Shown here piece by piece: positions 1 to 9,647 of a stretch of 23,142 nucleotides of DNA. The notes under the pieces were generated by a model. That model saw only the letters and a list, made by a program, of their open reading frames with translations, was not told the origin of the DNA and ran no database searches. Source of the DNA: Pseudomonadota bacterium (GTDB lineage: Bacteria > Pseudomonadota > Alphaproteobacteria > Rhizobiales > Hyphomicrobiaceae); contig JAEYYQ010000542.1 in the NCBI GenBank assembly GCA_023428365.1, positions 1 to 23,142 of the forward strand, in the 5' to 3' direction. The stretch's first letter is position 1. The number at the start of each line of letters is the position of its first letter. A program made the position numbers and the translations under genes.

Positions 1-566
1 ATGTAGCGATGGCCCCATTCCTCGACCGTTCCAATAACATCACCGAGCTTGCGGGCTGGGCGATCTCTGAGTTGATCAATCGCCTTGGCCGCAACGCCCC
101 CCAAACAAACGATGACATGAGGATTCACGATTTCGATCTGGCTTCGTAGGAAGCCAGAACACATTCGAAGCATCACGCCATTGGGCTGACGATCTTCCCA
201 ACAGCCACTGTTTTGCTTGCGCCCAGGAAAGCACTTCGTCGCGGAGGTCTGATACACGACGCGATCGAATTCGTCGGGACGAACGCCGCAGTCGGCGAAC
301 AAGCTGCGAACGCCGTTGCCGGCTTGGCCTTGAAAAGGAAGGCCGCAATCGTACTCCGTGAGCCCTGGCGCCTGGCCAATCAACATGATCGCGGCTGAAA
401 ATGGCGTCGACAAGATGGGGCGCGGGACGACTTTTTCCGGCCGACCTGTGGGATTGACCGGATGCTTTGCGAGGCTGTCGGCGCAACGCATGCAGGCGCG
501 GATGTCGGCGTCCAGTGTTTCGAGCGTCGTCGAGTGCGAACGCTCTTCTTGCGGAGTGGGTGTCAT
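1..566 (-). CDS. Uracil-DNA glycosylase superfamily protein, family-4-like (partial, C-terminus beyond window)
   Basis: Translated by eye from the minus strand: 188 residues are visible and the frame is still open at base 1. The family-4 UDG motif A appears as IGQAPG (residues 63-68), followed by GLPFQGQAG about seven residues later. The segment FLRSQIEIVNPHVIVCLGG (about 139-157) matches the conserved region after motif A. Cysteines C25, C28 (CMRC), C112 (TKC) and C136 fit the four-cysteine pattern that binds an iron-sulfur cluster in this family, although the C112-C136 spacing is somewhat long. Such enzymes excise uracil or other altered bases by cutting the N-glycosidic bond. The ATG at 564-566 overlaps the TGA of the upstream methyltransferase gene (ATGA), so the two are probably translationally coupled. 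Superfamily membership is well supported. The substrate is unknown, and in this setting a modified phage base is as plausible as uracil. Confidence 0.82.
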   Translation of the reverse strand, partial: MTPTPQEERSHSTTLETLDADIRACMRCADSLAKHPVNPTGRPEKVVPRPILSTPFSAAIMLIGQAPGLTEYDCGLPFQGQAGNGVRSLFADCGVRPDEFDRVVYQTSATKCFPGRKQNSGCWEDRQPNGVMLRMCSGFLRSQIEIVNPHVIVCLGGVAAKAIDQLRDRPARKLGDVIGTVEEWGHRY

Positions 567-3500
567 TCCAGATCGAGACTGTCCTGCGCGTCATCGACGC
601 CGCTGCCGGTCTTGCGGCTGGCCTTCGTTGGCACAAGCCCCGCCGCGATTTCCTCGGCATGGCGCTCGGCATTGAGAGCCAGCAGGCGCGCGAGAACGCG
701 GTCGCGCTGCTCTGCCGGCCAGAAGTAGCGGCCCTGATAGGTGTGATCGTCTTCGGTCTCCTCGGTGAGGAAGACGGGGCGCAATTCGTCGGCGAGATCG
801 TCCCAGCCATAAGCGCGAAGCACGGCGCGGTCCATCTCGTCGTGGAGTTCGCGCAACCGCTGGATGGTGGCGCCGGCTTCTTCCGAATCGTGGAAACGGT
901 TGTAGGTCTTGGTCATGCCTTCGTCGGCTGCGATCATCAGCGCGGCACGGTGGTCGTGATAGGTCTGGCCAGCGGCTTCGAGGGCAGAGTGGCCTTCGTA
1001 TCCGGGCGGGAATGCGAAGGTCTCGAAGCAGTCAGACGGGGCATAGCGCAGATCGTCCTTCATCGAGGACGAAAAGAACCGCGCCCAGATTTCGTGGATG
1101 CGGGATTGGAGGACGGCGAAGGAGCTCAAGGTATCGAACAGAAAAACAACCGTGCTGTCTGCGAAGATGGGCCCGGTCCTCACTCTTGCAAAGCCGAACT
1201 GCGCGGAAACACGCGAAACTGCCAGGGCATATCGCAGTTGGCTCAGACGATGCGCGAGCGCGAACTGCGGTTCTCCAAAGCGCCACCAGTTGTCGCGATA
1301 GATGGGTCGCTTAAGACCGTCACGTTGTGGCTTCACCTTTTCTTTTGCGATTCCGTACAATTCTGGGAATTGTGCCTTCGCGTCTTTCTCATTCAAGTCG
1401 CTCAGGTTGAACGCGAAGCGATGCGGCTCCTGTTGCGGATCACTGTTGATTTCCTCGCCGCCCAGATATGGAAAGATTCTCGCTGCCAAACTTGGCCGTT
1501 CAGCGATTAGCCGCTTCATCTCTTGGGTTGAGTTGGCATTATCCTTCTTGTCATTGTCGTCGAATGTAAAACCCATGCCAAGAAGTATCGCCCCTATGAA
1601 GGCCTTGTTCCGATTCTCCTCAAGGCACTCAGGCGACGCATCATACGTCGCATTCAAAAGGTAAGCCGAAATTCTCGCCACCCGTCGCTCGTCCAAGAAA
1701 GCATCCGACTCAAAATCCTTGTTGATGTGAAGCACCGAAACGATGACCGCGGCTTGACCGGGCCATGGCAGCCGGCGAATTGCGCGGGCGATTGATCCTC
1801 CGCTCATTAAAATCGGAACTAGGCACCCCTGCCTTGTGTCGCCTTGACGAATCGTATTCGTGGCAACAAGGCCTAGCCGAGAGTGCGGTCCTAATAGTTC
1901 GAATGCCGTTCGAAAGAAGTGACCGACAAGGTCCATATTCTTGTTCGAGTTGTCATATCGGGCAAAAATCCATTCCGCATAGTTCTCACCAAGTTCGGTC
2001 GAAATTCTTTTGCCTCCTAAGAACGGCGGGTTGCCTACGATCGCATCGAACCCCGAGTTCTCCCGCGCGAACACTTCCGGAAACTCGATCTCCCAATGAA
2101 ACGGCTGCCACCCAACCTCCGCACGAAACGTCGCGCCTTTGACCTTGAGCTTCTCCCAATCCGGCGTCGATCCACCAGCGATCCAGTTCTCCACCGTCTG
2201 CCGATCGGCCTCCCGCGCTTTCGCCTTCTCAGCTGAGAAGAATGCTGCGATGATTGCATCCCCGACGATGCGTGCCGGTTCGCTTTCGTTCTGAACACGT
2301 GCGTAACGGGCCGCCTGCGCTTCGAGCCGCACGTCGTCGCTAGCGTTTCGGATCGCTTCTCGGCCCTCGCGGGCCCGCTCGACCGCCTGCCGGATTGTCT
2401 CGCGAAACAGCGGCAGACCCGGCTTCGATTGATCCCAATGAACAGCCTGGATTTGCGCGCGCGTCAGACCGACGAGGCTGTCGCCGGCCTTCAGTGCGTG
2501 ATCGAGAAACGTGAACTCGTGATCGCGGGCGAGCGTGGCAAGCCACAGAGACAGCTGCGCAAGATCGACCGCCATTGGATTTCGGTCGACGCCGTACAAG
2601 CATTTTTGCGCGACTAGCCGACGGGCGTGCAGCGCCTCGTCTTCGTCCGGCGGGATTTTCGGCTTCTCGGCGCCGTACATGTTCCAGGCCTGCTCCAGCC
2701 GCGCGCCGATCTGGCGGCAAGCTTCGACCAGGAAGGCGCCGGAGCCGCAGGCGGGGTCGAACACCTTCAGCGACAGCACGGCCTCGGGCGAGGCCTTGTC
2801 GCCGAGGCGCGCGAATGCCGGCTCGAGCGCGTGACGCACGATCGGCTCGGTCAAGGAGCGCGGGGTATAGTGCGAGCCGGAACGTCGGCGTTCCTCGGTC
2901 GGTTGCAAGTAAGGCGCGCCGGAACCGATCGGCGCCGCCTTGGGCGAGGCGCGCTCGTCGACCAGCGAACCGAACGCCTCGATCAGCTCGGCAACCTCGC
3001 GCGCATCCTTGACACCTTTGGCCTGTTTGGCCGAGAGCTTGATACCCCGCTCTTTCAGCCATTTCTGGCGGTCGCCCGACTTCTGGGCGAGCAGCGTATC
3101 CAGCCCGACGAAATTGGGCAGCTTCTTCTCGTCGCGCAGCGCAATCATGCGTTCGCTGGCGCGCGACGCCGTGAAACCCATGACGGTCTCATAGACCGAA
3201 CCGATCGATTCAACGTCGAGCGAACGATAGGACAGCCGTTCGCGAATCTTTTCGCCTGCGAGGCCCCTGCCCTCGATGGTCATCAGTCCGTGGAGAATCC
3301 GCAGAACAGTCCCGTCTGACACGGGCAGGATCTTGGTGTCGGTGCGGCTGCTGCCGCTCGTACGGCCTTCCAGAAAGGCAAACGCATCAGGATCGAACAG
3401 CTTCCCGCCGCGGCCGGTGATCCAGTCCCGGTGCCCGCCATGCACGAGGCGGAACACGGCCAAGAGCTGGCCCCAGGCGCCGCGCCGTTCTTCCATCGTG

Positions 3501-4513
3501 TCGGGATTCAGAGCTTCATCGACCAACAGGCGAGCATAAAGCGTCTTGATCGAATAGCCGTTCTCCCACAGCTGCTTGAGATGCGGATCGGATGAGGACG
3601 GCAACAGATCGCGATCCTCGGCATAGAGCAGGAACACGAGCCGCATCAGGACGGTGAGCAGCCCTTCATAGAGATGATGAGGATCGCGCGCGGCAATCTC
3701 CTCGATCGCGTGAGGCGCGGCGCGGTGCAGCCCGCGCAGCAACTCATAGAGTGCGCCGAGCACTTGGCCCGACAGTTTCTCGGAAACGGCGTTCTGCGCT
3801 TCGCGCGAGGCCTCCAGCAGCTTGCGGAGCCGGGTCTCCGGCGCGCCGGTGAAGAACGCGTTGCGGCCGAGGCAGAGTTTGAGACCGGCCAGCATCGGCC
3901 GGCCTTCTACGCGCCCGAGTGCCGCGAGCGGCCATGACAGCCAGCCCGCGGTTTCGCCCCGCGGGGCATAGACCAGCCGCAACGTGTTGCGCGCGATCAA
4001 GATGCCGACGCCGACATTGGTCTCGCGCAGCAGTCGCTCCAGCCTCTGGTGCGGCGTCGCCTCCCATTCGCCGGCTGCAAATTGATTGCGACCATCGGCG
4101 TCGAGACCCGGATGCATCACGACGAGCGCTTGCGCTGGGATGCCTTCGGGAGCTGCGCCATTCCACAGCAGCGCGAGGTCGGGCGCCAGCAAGGTCTCGT
4201 GTTCGGGGACGGTCACCGTCAGCGCGGGATCGACCGCCGGCCCGCTGGGACTGCCAGCCGCCAGCTTGGACGGCCATCCAAGCACCTGCTCGAAGAAAGC
4301 CCAAACGTCCTGAAGCTCGAACAGGCGATCCTGATCGAGGCCCGCATCTGGGTCGAGATGCAGCGCCTTCGCTGCCGCCTCGGTGTCAAGCGGCGTCTGG
4401 CGGATAGGCGTGACCCCGGTCTCGCGGAGCACGTTGGCGCCGACGACCAAGCCTTCCGGCTGAAGATAGTTTAGCCACTCGGAAGTTTCGTCCTGTCGAG
4501 AATGAAAGGTCAT
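563..4513 (-). CDS. Eco57I-type N6-adenine DNA methyltransferase, DISARM DrmMI-like
   Basis: A very long protein of about 1316 residues. The S-adenosylmethionine-binding motif I is seen as FDPACGSGAFLVEA (about residue 590). The catalytic motif IV of adenine-N6 methylases is seen as IVGNPPF (about 830). A helical N-terminal half of more than 500 residues precedes the catalytic domain, and a target-recognition-like part follows it. This length and the position directly after a DrmD-like helicase gene resemble drmMI of class 1 DISARM, where the methylase marks host DNA as self. Type IIL/BREX PglX-like enzymes share the same fold, so the name is an inference. Two starts are possible: TTG at 4525, overlapping the helicase stop codon, or ATG at 4513. 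I chose the ATG; neither has a clear ribosome binding site. The stop overlaps the start of the glycosylase gene. No frameshift is seen. Confidence 0.88.
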   Translation of the reverse strand: MTFHSRQDETSEWLNYLQPEGLVVGANVLRETGVTPIRQTPLDTEAAAKALHLDPDAGLDQDRLFELQDVWAFFEQVLGWPSKLAAGSPSGPAVDPALTVTVPEHETLLAPDLALLWNGAAPEGIPAQALVVMHPGLDADGRNQFAAGEWEATPHQRLERLLRETNVGVGILIARNTLRLVYAPRGETAGWLSWPLAALGRVEGRPMLAGLKLCLGRNAFFTGAPETRLRKLLEASREAQNAVSEKLSGQVLGALYELLRGLHRAAPHAIEEIAARDPHHLYEGLLTVLMRLVFLLYAEDRDLLPSSSDPHLKQLWENGYSIKTLYARLLVDEALNPDTMEERRGAWGQLLAVFRLVHGGHRDWITGRGGKLFDPDAFAFLEGRTSGSSRTDTKILPVSDGTVLRILHGLMTIEGRGLAGEKIRERLSYRSLDVESIGSVYETVMGFTASRASERMIALRDEKKLPNFVGLDTLLAQKSGDRQKWLKERGIKLSAKQAKGVKDAREVAELIEAFGSLVDERASPKAAPIGSGAPYLQPTEERRRSGSHYTPRSLTEPIVRHALEPAFARLGDKASPEAVLSLKVFDPACGSGAFLVEACRQIGARLEQAWNMYGAEKPKIPPDEDEALHARRLVAQKCLYGVDRNPMAVDLAQLSLWLATLARDHEFTFLDHALKAGDSLVGLTRAQIQAVHWDQSKPGLPLFRETIRQAVERAREGREAIRNASDDVRLEAQAARYARVQNESEPARIVGDAIIAAFFSAEKAKAREADRQTVENWIAGGSTPDWEKLKVKGATFRAEVGWQPFHWEIEFPEVFARENSGFDAIVGNPPFLGGKRISTELGENYAEWIFARYDNSNKNMDLVGHFFRTAFELLGPHSRLGLVATNTIRQGDTRQGCLVPILMSGGSIARAIRRLPWPGQAAVIVSVLHINKDFESDAFLDERRVARISAYLLNATYDASPECLEENRNKAFIGAILLGMGFTFDDNDKKDNANSTQEMKRLIAERPSLAARIFPYLGGEEINSDPQQEPHRFAFNLSDLNEKDAKAQFPELYGIAKEKVKPQRDGLKRPIYRDNWWRFGEPQFALAHRLSQLRYALAVSRVSAQFGFARVRTGPIFADSTVVFLFDTLSSFAVLQSRIHEIWARFFSSSMKDDLRYAPSDCFETFAFPPGYEGHSALEAAGQTYHDHRAALMIAADEGMTKTYNRFHDSEEAGATIQRLRELHDEMDRAVLRAYGWDDLADELRPVFLTEETEDDHTYQGRYFWPAEQRDRVLARLLALNAERHAEEIAAGLVPTKASRKTGSGVDDAQDSLDLE

Positions 4514-4521
4514 GATTGCGC

Positions 4522-7500
4522 TCAATTCGTCGCCGGCCAGAGATAGATCAGACCGATCGGCTCCAGCCGTCGCGCCTGCACCTCATAGCTCTGGCGGACC
4601 TTCTCGGGCTCGCTTTCCAGATCTTGCTGGAGACGCAGCAGCTTGCCATCCCACGACCGGCGGTCCGCTTCGAACTGGCGCAGCTCACGCTCGTGTTGTC
4701 TGCGGATGTCGTCCTCACTCGGACCGAATAGGTCGCCTTGTTGCGGTGCTTCCGGAGCCCGCTTGGTGCGCATCGCCTCCCGAACCTTGTCGATCTGGCG
4801 TTGTAGCAGGGCTGCCAGCGCTTCCGCCTCGCGTCGGCCACTTTCGGCAAGATCGGTCACAGCCTCCTGCTCGGAGAGCTTGGCGCGGCTCTCGATATGA
4901 GGGCGCAGGTCAGCGATGTCGCGCTCGACCGTCTGAGCCAGACGTTCAAGAACTCCGCTTCCGGGAGATACGCCGATCCGCAGAGCGTCATCCAGCTGCT
5001 GGATCGTGGTGGCCTCGCCGGCCTCTGCAAAGGGAGCAAGCGGGCTCTCGTCTCGACGGGTGTCGCGCCAGGCGGCTGTCACCGGTATGATCTCTTCGTG
5101 CAGGCGTCGCGCCCCTGGTCCGAACAAACAGAGGCGCCCGAGCAAGACAACGCGCGGCTGGGCGCCCGAACTGACGATCGCGGTGACACGTCCAATGTTG
5201 GTCCGAAACCCTTGGCTGACGAACCGCGACAGCAGGCGTTTGACGAGACGGTGCTCCAGATGGAGCTGGACAACGTCCTGGGGCTCCGGATCGCCCTCCC
5301 GAACAATTGGCGGCTCAAAGACAAGACCGCGCACGGGAGTCTTGCGCCGCCACTGCGCGCGCTCTTTCGCGTTGGCTGGACGACCAGGGCGCAGCTCATC
5401 GAACAGCGAGGCCCAGGTCGGATCTTTCGCGAAACTTGGCGTTTCGGGATCGAGCAGGACGGCATCGGGGACACTGAAGTGCCCCGGCTGGAGCGCGGCC
5501 GCATCGTCCCGCAATGCGATGTCGACGACATTGCGGATGTCCTCGCCTTTCACACCGACGCGTTTCTTGGCCGTGTCGAGCGCCCGCTGCAGGCGCTGCT
5601 CCTCTTCTTTCAACCGAGCGATCCGCTTGTCGGCCTCATCACCCAACTCGCGCTCGGCGATACTGACGCGTCCCGATTTCGCGTTGGTGATGGTCTCGGC
5701 CATCCGCTCCGCTTCGCCGCGACGTATTCCTTCGCGCGCGAGCGTGGCTTCGATCGTCTGGCGCAGCACTTCCCCGGAGGCGCCGAGTTGCTTTCGGATG
5801 ATTTCCGTCTTGCGCACGAGGGCGTCAAGGACCCGGTCCTCTTCTCGCTGCTCGTACACGAAATAGCGGCAGGTAACGGTTTTCGACGGCTGCAGTTTGC
5901 GGTCGATCCGGCCATTGCGCTGTTCAAGGCGGGACGGGTTCCACGGCAGGTCGACGTGAATGAGGTCGTGGCATCGAGCTTGGAGGTTGAGGCCCTCGCG
6001 GGCAGCGTCGGTGCAAACAAGGATACGAACCGGCTCTTGTTCAAACGGCGAGTTGAAGGCGATCTTGATCCGATCGCGTTCATTCAGGCTGGTTTGGCCG
6101 GTGAAATTGAGGATCCGCCCCTCTAAATCGACGCGACCGAGGCTGCGCTGAAGCAAGCCTTCCTTCAGTCGGTCTACCAACCAGCGGCGCGTATCTTCCC
6201 ACTCCGTAAATAGGATCAGGCGGCGATCGAGCCAGGCGTGGCCATCGTCCAGCATCTCGTCTTTGATCCAATCAAGGATTGCTTCCACCCGCGCATCCGG
6301 CAGATCGCGCGCGGCCCCACTAATAGCAAGCATACGGTCGACATGCGCGATGGCCGCCTTCAAGTCGCCAAGCTCCCCCTTGGCATGATGGGTGGCGACC
6401 TCGATCGATTCATTGTCTTCTATCAACTCAAGTGTGGTCTCGCCGGCGTCAGGATCGGCCTCTTCGCTCTTCCTCGCGAGGCTCCGCCGATGCGTTGTGA
6501 GCGTCCGGTGGAAAGCCGCAATCGATGAGAACAGGCGCTGCTGCAAATTCGCGAACAAGAAGCGCGCCCGCGAACCGCCCGCCGCCGACTGGCTGTACTC
6601 GTCGAGCATCACGGCAAGTCGCAGTTCCGGCGCGTCAGGTGGCAAGCCGAGTATGGAGATCGGGTCCACGATTCGCTCGGGGAACGAATGGCCGAGCCGC
6701 CGGAGATCTTCTTTGAGCCGGCGCACCATCACCGGCTCTAAGTCCCTGGATTCGACCTCGATGCCTCGCGTAAATCGCTGCGGATCGAGAATCTCTAACA
6801 ATGTTGCAAACGAATTTGGATGGCCATTATGCGGTGTGGCGGAAAGGAAGAGACGATGTTCAAATAGTCCAGCAATCTCACGGACGGCCTTCGTCATCTG
6901 ACTTTCAACCGCCCAAGTTGCCCCCGACGACGGAGCTGCATGATGGGCTTCGTCCAGAATGAACATCGAGCGCGGCCGGAAGGGCGCCATGATGTCGCGT
7001 AGTCCCCCCGTATAGGTCTCGTCGGAGAGGACGCTGTGAGAGACAATAAACCGGGAGCCGACGCTCCAGGGATTTGCCGAGAAACCGCGGGTACGCCGGG
7101 TCTCCAACAGGTGCTCGCGATCGACGATCGTGAAATCGAGACCAAATTTCTGCGAGAGCTCATCTTGCCATTGCAGAAGCATAGAGGCCGGCGCTGCCAC
7201 CACGATGGTGTCGACGCGGCGGCGCAGCAATAGCTCCCGCACGATCAAGCCTGCTTCAACGGTCTTGCCTAGACCCACGTCATCGCCGATCAAGAGGTTA
7301 ACGCGCGGCAGTTCAAGCGCCTTGGCGAGCGGCAGCAGCTGGTAAGAGTCAAGCCGGATGCCGGCGCGGAACGGAGCCTGGAAAAGCTTGCGGTCCGCCG
7401 CTGTCGCCGTCCGCCACTGCGTTGACCTCAAATAAGCCCCTAGCCGCTGCGGCCCCTCAAAGGTCTTCGACCGCAATGGCGACCAGTCGTTGGGGTCGAC

Positions 7501-7698
7501 GACTTCGGGCTGAAGTTCAGCTGAATAGGCGAGTTCAATCGCTTCGCCCTGCGAGTCGTCTTCGCTCGAAATGAGGCTCACTACATCGACCGGGCCTCTG
7601 TGTTCTAAGCCCTCAACGATCCAGGTTTTGCCTCGCACGGTAACGAAGCTGCCCACCTCTGGAACAGCGGACTGTCGGCCATCAATCGTACTCTTCAT
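4522..7698 (-). CDS. SNF2/HepA-family helicase, DISARM DrmD-like
   Basis: About 1058 residues with a complete SF2 motor. Walker A is GDDVGLGKT (about 135), motif II is LDEAHH (about 250), motif III is SATPHNG (about 285), motif V is CTDAAREGLNLQ, and motif VI is LEQRNGRIDR (about 595). The N-terminus has a small beta-rich piece (VRGKTWIVEGLE), and the last 250 residues are charged and partly coiled coil. The layout matches RapA/HepA-like translocases, and the pairing with the downstream methylase matches drmD-drmMI of class 1 DISARM, a phage restriction system. Open frame continues upstream to a GTG at 7821, but the added residues do not look conserved. I chose ATG 7698; GTG at about 7713, behind AGGGAG, is an alternative. 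The stop overlaps a possible TTG start of the methylase, so co-translation is likely. Confidence 0.87.
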   Translation of the reverse strand: MKSTIDGRQSAVPEVGSFVTVRGKTWIVEGLEHRGPVDVVSLISSEDDSQGEAIELAYSAELQPEVVDPNDWSPLRSKTFEGPQRLGAYLRSTQWRTATAADRKLFQAPFRAGIRLDSYQLLPLAKALELPRVNLLIGDDVGLGKTVEAGLIVRELLLRRRVDTIVVAAPASMLLQWQDELSQKFGLDFTIVDREHLLETRRTRGFSANPWSVGSRFIVSHSVLSDETYTGGLRDIMAPFRPRSMFILDEAHHAAPSSGATWAVESQMTKAVREIAGLFEHRLFLSATPHNGHPNSFATLLEILDPQRFTRGIEVESRDLEPVMVRRLKEDLRRLGHSFPERIVDPISILGLPPDAPELRLAVMLDEYSQSAAGGSRARFLFANLQQRLFSSIAAFHRTLTTHRRSLARKSEEADPDAGETTLELIEDNESIEVATHHAKGELGDLKAAIAHVDRMLAISGAARDLPDARVEAILDWIKDEMLDDGHAWLDRRLILFTEWEDTRRWLVDRLKEGLLQRSLGRVDLEGRILNFTGQTSLNERDRIKIAFNSPFEQEPVRILVCTDAAREGLNLQARCHDLIHVDLPWNPSRLEQRNGRIDRKLQPSKTVTCRYFVYEQREEDRVLDALVRKTEIIRKQLGASGEVLRQTIEATLAREGIRRGEAERMAETITNAKSGRVSIAERELGDEADKRIARLKEEEQRLQRALDTAKKRVGVKGEDIRNVVDIALRDDAAALQPGHFSVPDAVLLDPETPSFAKDPTWASLFDELRPGRPANAKERAQWRRKTPVRGLVFEPPIVREGDPEPQDVVQLHLEHRLVKRLLSRFVSQGFRTNIGRVTAIVSSGAQPRVVLLGRLCLFGPGARRLHEEIIPVTAAWRDTRRDESPLAPFAEAGEATTIQQLDDALRIGVSPGSGVLERLAQTVERDIADLRPHIESRAKLSEQEAVTDLAESGRREAEALAALLQRQIDKVREAMRTKRAPEAPQQGDLFGPSEDDIRRQHERELRQFEADRRSWDGKLLRLQQDLESEPEKVRQSYEVQARRLEPIGLIYLWPATN

Positions 7699-8174
7699 TG
7701 CGCCACAACCCACGTCACTCCCTGACACCACCCCTATCACAACCAGCTCAGATTGTTCTACCCAGCATTGAGACTTGATGAGGCTGACCGACGGATAGCC
7801 GTGCCGCATGTGAAGATGCACTTAACGTAGGAGGCTAAGCAGCGGGGATACTGGCGGAGGGTGCAAGAGAAGCACTGGGCGACCCTTGCCTGTATGAGCC
7901 GCGCGGAGCTCGGACGGCCGGCGGATTAGCTTAAGTACGTGCCAACAAGAACCGACCACAGCCGACACCGGAATTTTACACCTGGCAAGCTGAGGAACTG
8001 ATGCAGACTTGGGGCTGCCTTGCGCGGCAGCCTATATGGCTCGTCCAATCGGAGAGCAGCGATGCAAATTCGGACCCTAGTAGCGTCGGCTGTAGTCAGT
8101 AGCTCGCGCTCCCGTCGAAGCAACCCGCCCTCGGGATCGGTTGAACAATTGTGCTACTGATTCAGCGCGGCCCA
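7699..8174. other. Intergenic gap between the Hsp70-like and DrmD-like genes, no supported gene
   Basis: About 475 bp separate the end of the Hsp70-like gene from the chosen start of the DrmD-like gene. Open frames here are short and have no recognisable protein pattern or ribosome binding site. A 7-bp perfect stem (GGCTGCC/GGCAGCC, 6-nt loop) lies at 8013-8032 but has no T-tract, so I do not call it a terminator. Both neighbours read leftward, so the gap should hold the promoter of the DrmD-like gene if it is not co-transcribed with the Hsp70-like gene. I could not identify clear promoter boxes. Confidence 0.5.
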
Positions 8175-9647
8175 CTAGTCATAAACATCCTTGCTGTCGG
8201 CATAGTCCACCAATCCGGGCGGTGTCTGTTGCCTTGGCCCTTCGGCTTTGGCGAATTGGCTCGGAAGACGGATTTCCGGACCCTCGCCGAAAGGTATCGA
8301 TAGACCATAGCTGATGGCAAAGCGGGTGAAATCATCCCCGTCCTTCAATAGCAAATCTTTCGGCCGCGGCACGGCGACCATTTTGTAGGGAGGTATCCCG
8401 GCTCGGTCGTGTTGGAAGTCATGATATGTTGAGCCGATAGCCGATCCGTACCATCCAGATTTCGACCCGCCGCCACCCAGAAATATAATGAGAGGCCGCA
8501 TTCTATGGGGAGGTAGATGACCGATAAATCTGCGTTGATACTCTGGAGTTTGAACAGCATCCGTCTGCCAGTTGCGCACGTCCTTCGTTTTCGCAGTCAT
8601 TATAACCCCTGCGACAACCTTTTGGACGCGTAGCGCGTAGTCATCTCGCGCCGCTTTAGAGCATTCGTTAAGTATCGCTTCAAGCTCGATGGTATCGACT
8701 TCGCCCCCTTTGCCGCCTTTGATACCTGCCGCGATCGCCGATATGCCCAAAGACGCAACCTTACCGGAATAGAAATTGATCTGTCTCTCTCCCGTATAGT
8801 TTAGATAGTCGAAAGCAACGCCATCGACCGTTCCGCCGCCGATATCGAAGTAAACGTAAATGCCGGGAACAGCCTCACGCGACATTACGAACGACTGAAC
8901 CGCCGCTGCAATTTCTGGGATCGCATGGAAGTCACTCACTTCACGCTTTAGGCGCGGCAAGCAAGATTGGTATGTCTCGAGCGATGCGTTAAAGGTTTTC
9001 GGGACTTCTCCATCTTTAACCCACAACCAGGCAACGCCAAGAACCTCTTCAAACGTCTTGAGGGCCTCCGAGTCATAGTGCTCCACCGGAACGCCAAGGT
9101 TAGCCGACCACACGGGTATGCGGCCTCTAAGACGATCGGCTTCATGCAGCCTCATCCATTCTTGGCTGCGCGAAATGGCCGAGGCTAAAAACCATGCGGC
9201 AAGCGCTTTAACAGAAGCAGAATCGTGAAGATTGATGCCAGCGATTGCGGGCCCGTCGTTGGTTATCGGCGATCCCGCAAGTCTCATCTTGAGATAAGTG
9301 ACCGCTACTGATCCGGGCTGCCGGAATTTCCGGTCATCCAGCGCAAGGCGCCCATTTGCGGAAACATTCACAATCGACGGCAGGAGCGCTGTCTTAAGGC
9401 CTTCACCGATGGCGGCCACACCGGACTCTTCGGTTCCCACATCGCGATAGCACACCTTTGTAAAGCTTGTTCCGAAATCGATACCCAAGTTGATCGCGAC
9501 GATGCGCGGAACTGGCGCGGGCCCATTCCGGTCCGCGGTTTCCGGCTTGCTTGAGACCGGTGCAATTATCGACCGCGCAGGGGTATCGGCCGCCGCATTG
9601 CTGATCAGGCGCTCTTTTATCTCCTGAAGCCTATCGCGCCAGTTCAT
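8175..9647 (-). CDS. Hsp70/actin-superfamily ATPase
   Basis: 490 residues with the three nucleotide-binding signatures of the actin/Hsp70 fold in order: phosphate 1 LGIDFGTSFTK (54-64), phosphate 2 YFDIGGGTVDG (about 265-275) and the adenosine motif LGGGGSKSG (about 385-395). There is no DnaK-type substrate-binding domain after the ATPase core, and the length is below DnaK's roughly 640 residues, so this is not a housekeeping chaperone. The first 45 residues are a variable, proline-rich lead-in. The ATG at 9647 lies inside the end of the upstream helicase gene (17-bp overlap), so the two are very likely made together. The region is visibly less GC-rich than the chromosomal flank. I infer a regulatory or assembly ATPase working with the helicase. 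The exact function is unknown. Confidence 0.83.
   Translation of the reverse strand: MNWRDRLQEIKERLISNAAADTPARSIIAPVSSKPETADRNGPAPVPRIVAINLGIDFGTSFTKVCYRDVGTEESGVAAIGEGLKTALLPSIVNVSANGRLALDDRKFRQPGSVAVTYLKMRLAGSPITNDGPAIAGINLHDSASVKALAAWFLASAISRSQEWMRLHEADRLRGRIPVWSANLGVPVEHYDSEALKTFEEVLGVAWLWVKDGEVPKTFNASLETYQSCLPRLKREVSDFHAIPEIAAAVQSFVMSREAVPGIYVYFDIGGGTVDGVAFDYLNYTGERQINFYSGKVASLGISAIAAGIKGGKGGEVDTIELEAILNECSKAARDDYALRVQKVVAGVIMTAKTKDVRNWQTDAVQTPEYQRRFIGHLPPHRMRPLIIFLGGGGSKSGWYGSAIGSTYHDFQHDRAGIPPYKMVAVPRPKDLLLKDGDDFTRFAISYGLSIPFGEGPEIRLPSQFAKAEGPRQQTPPGLVDYADSKDVYD

Noticed and set aside
467..1510. 347-aa plus-strand open frame
   Set aside because: It lies antisense to the methyltransferase gene, whose motifs are clear. 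Long antisense frames are common in GC-rich DNA.
4897..6126. 409-aa plus-strand open frame
   Set aside because: It is the antisense shadow of the DrmD-like helicase, and no motif is seen in it.
7926..8123. 65-aa minus-strand frame in the gap before the DrmD-like gene
   Set aside because: It has no ribosome binding site, no family pattern and low complexity in basic residues. I suspected an IS remnant but saw no terminal repeats or transposase motif.
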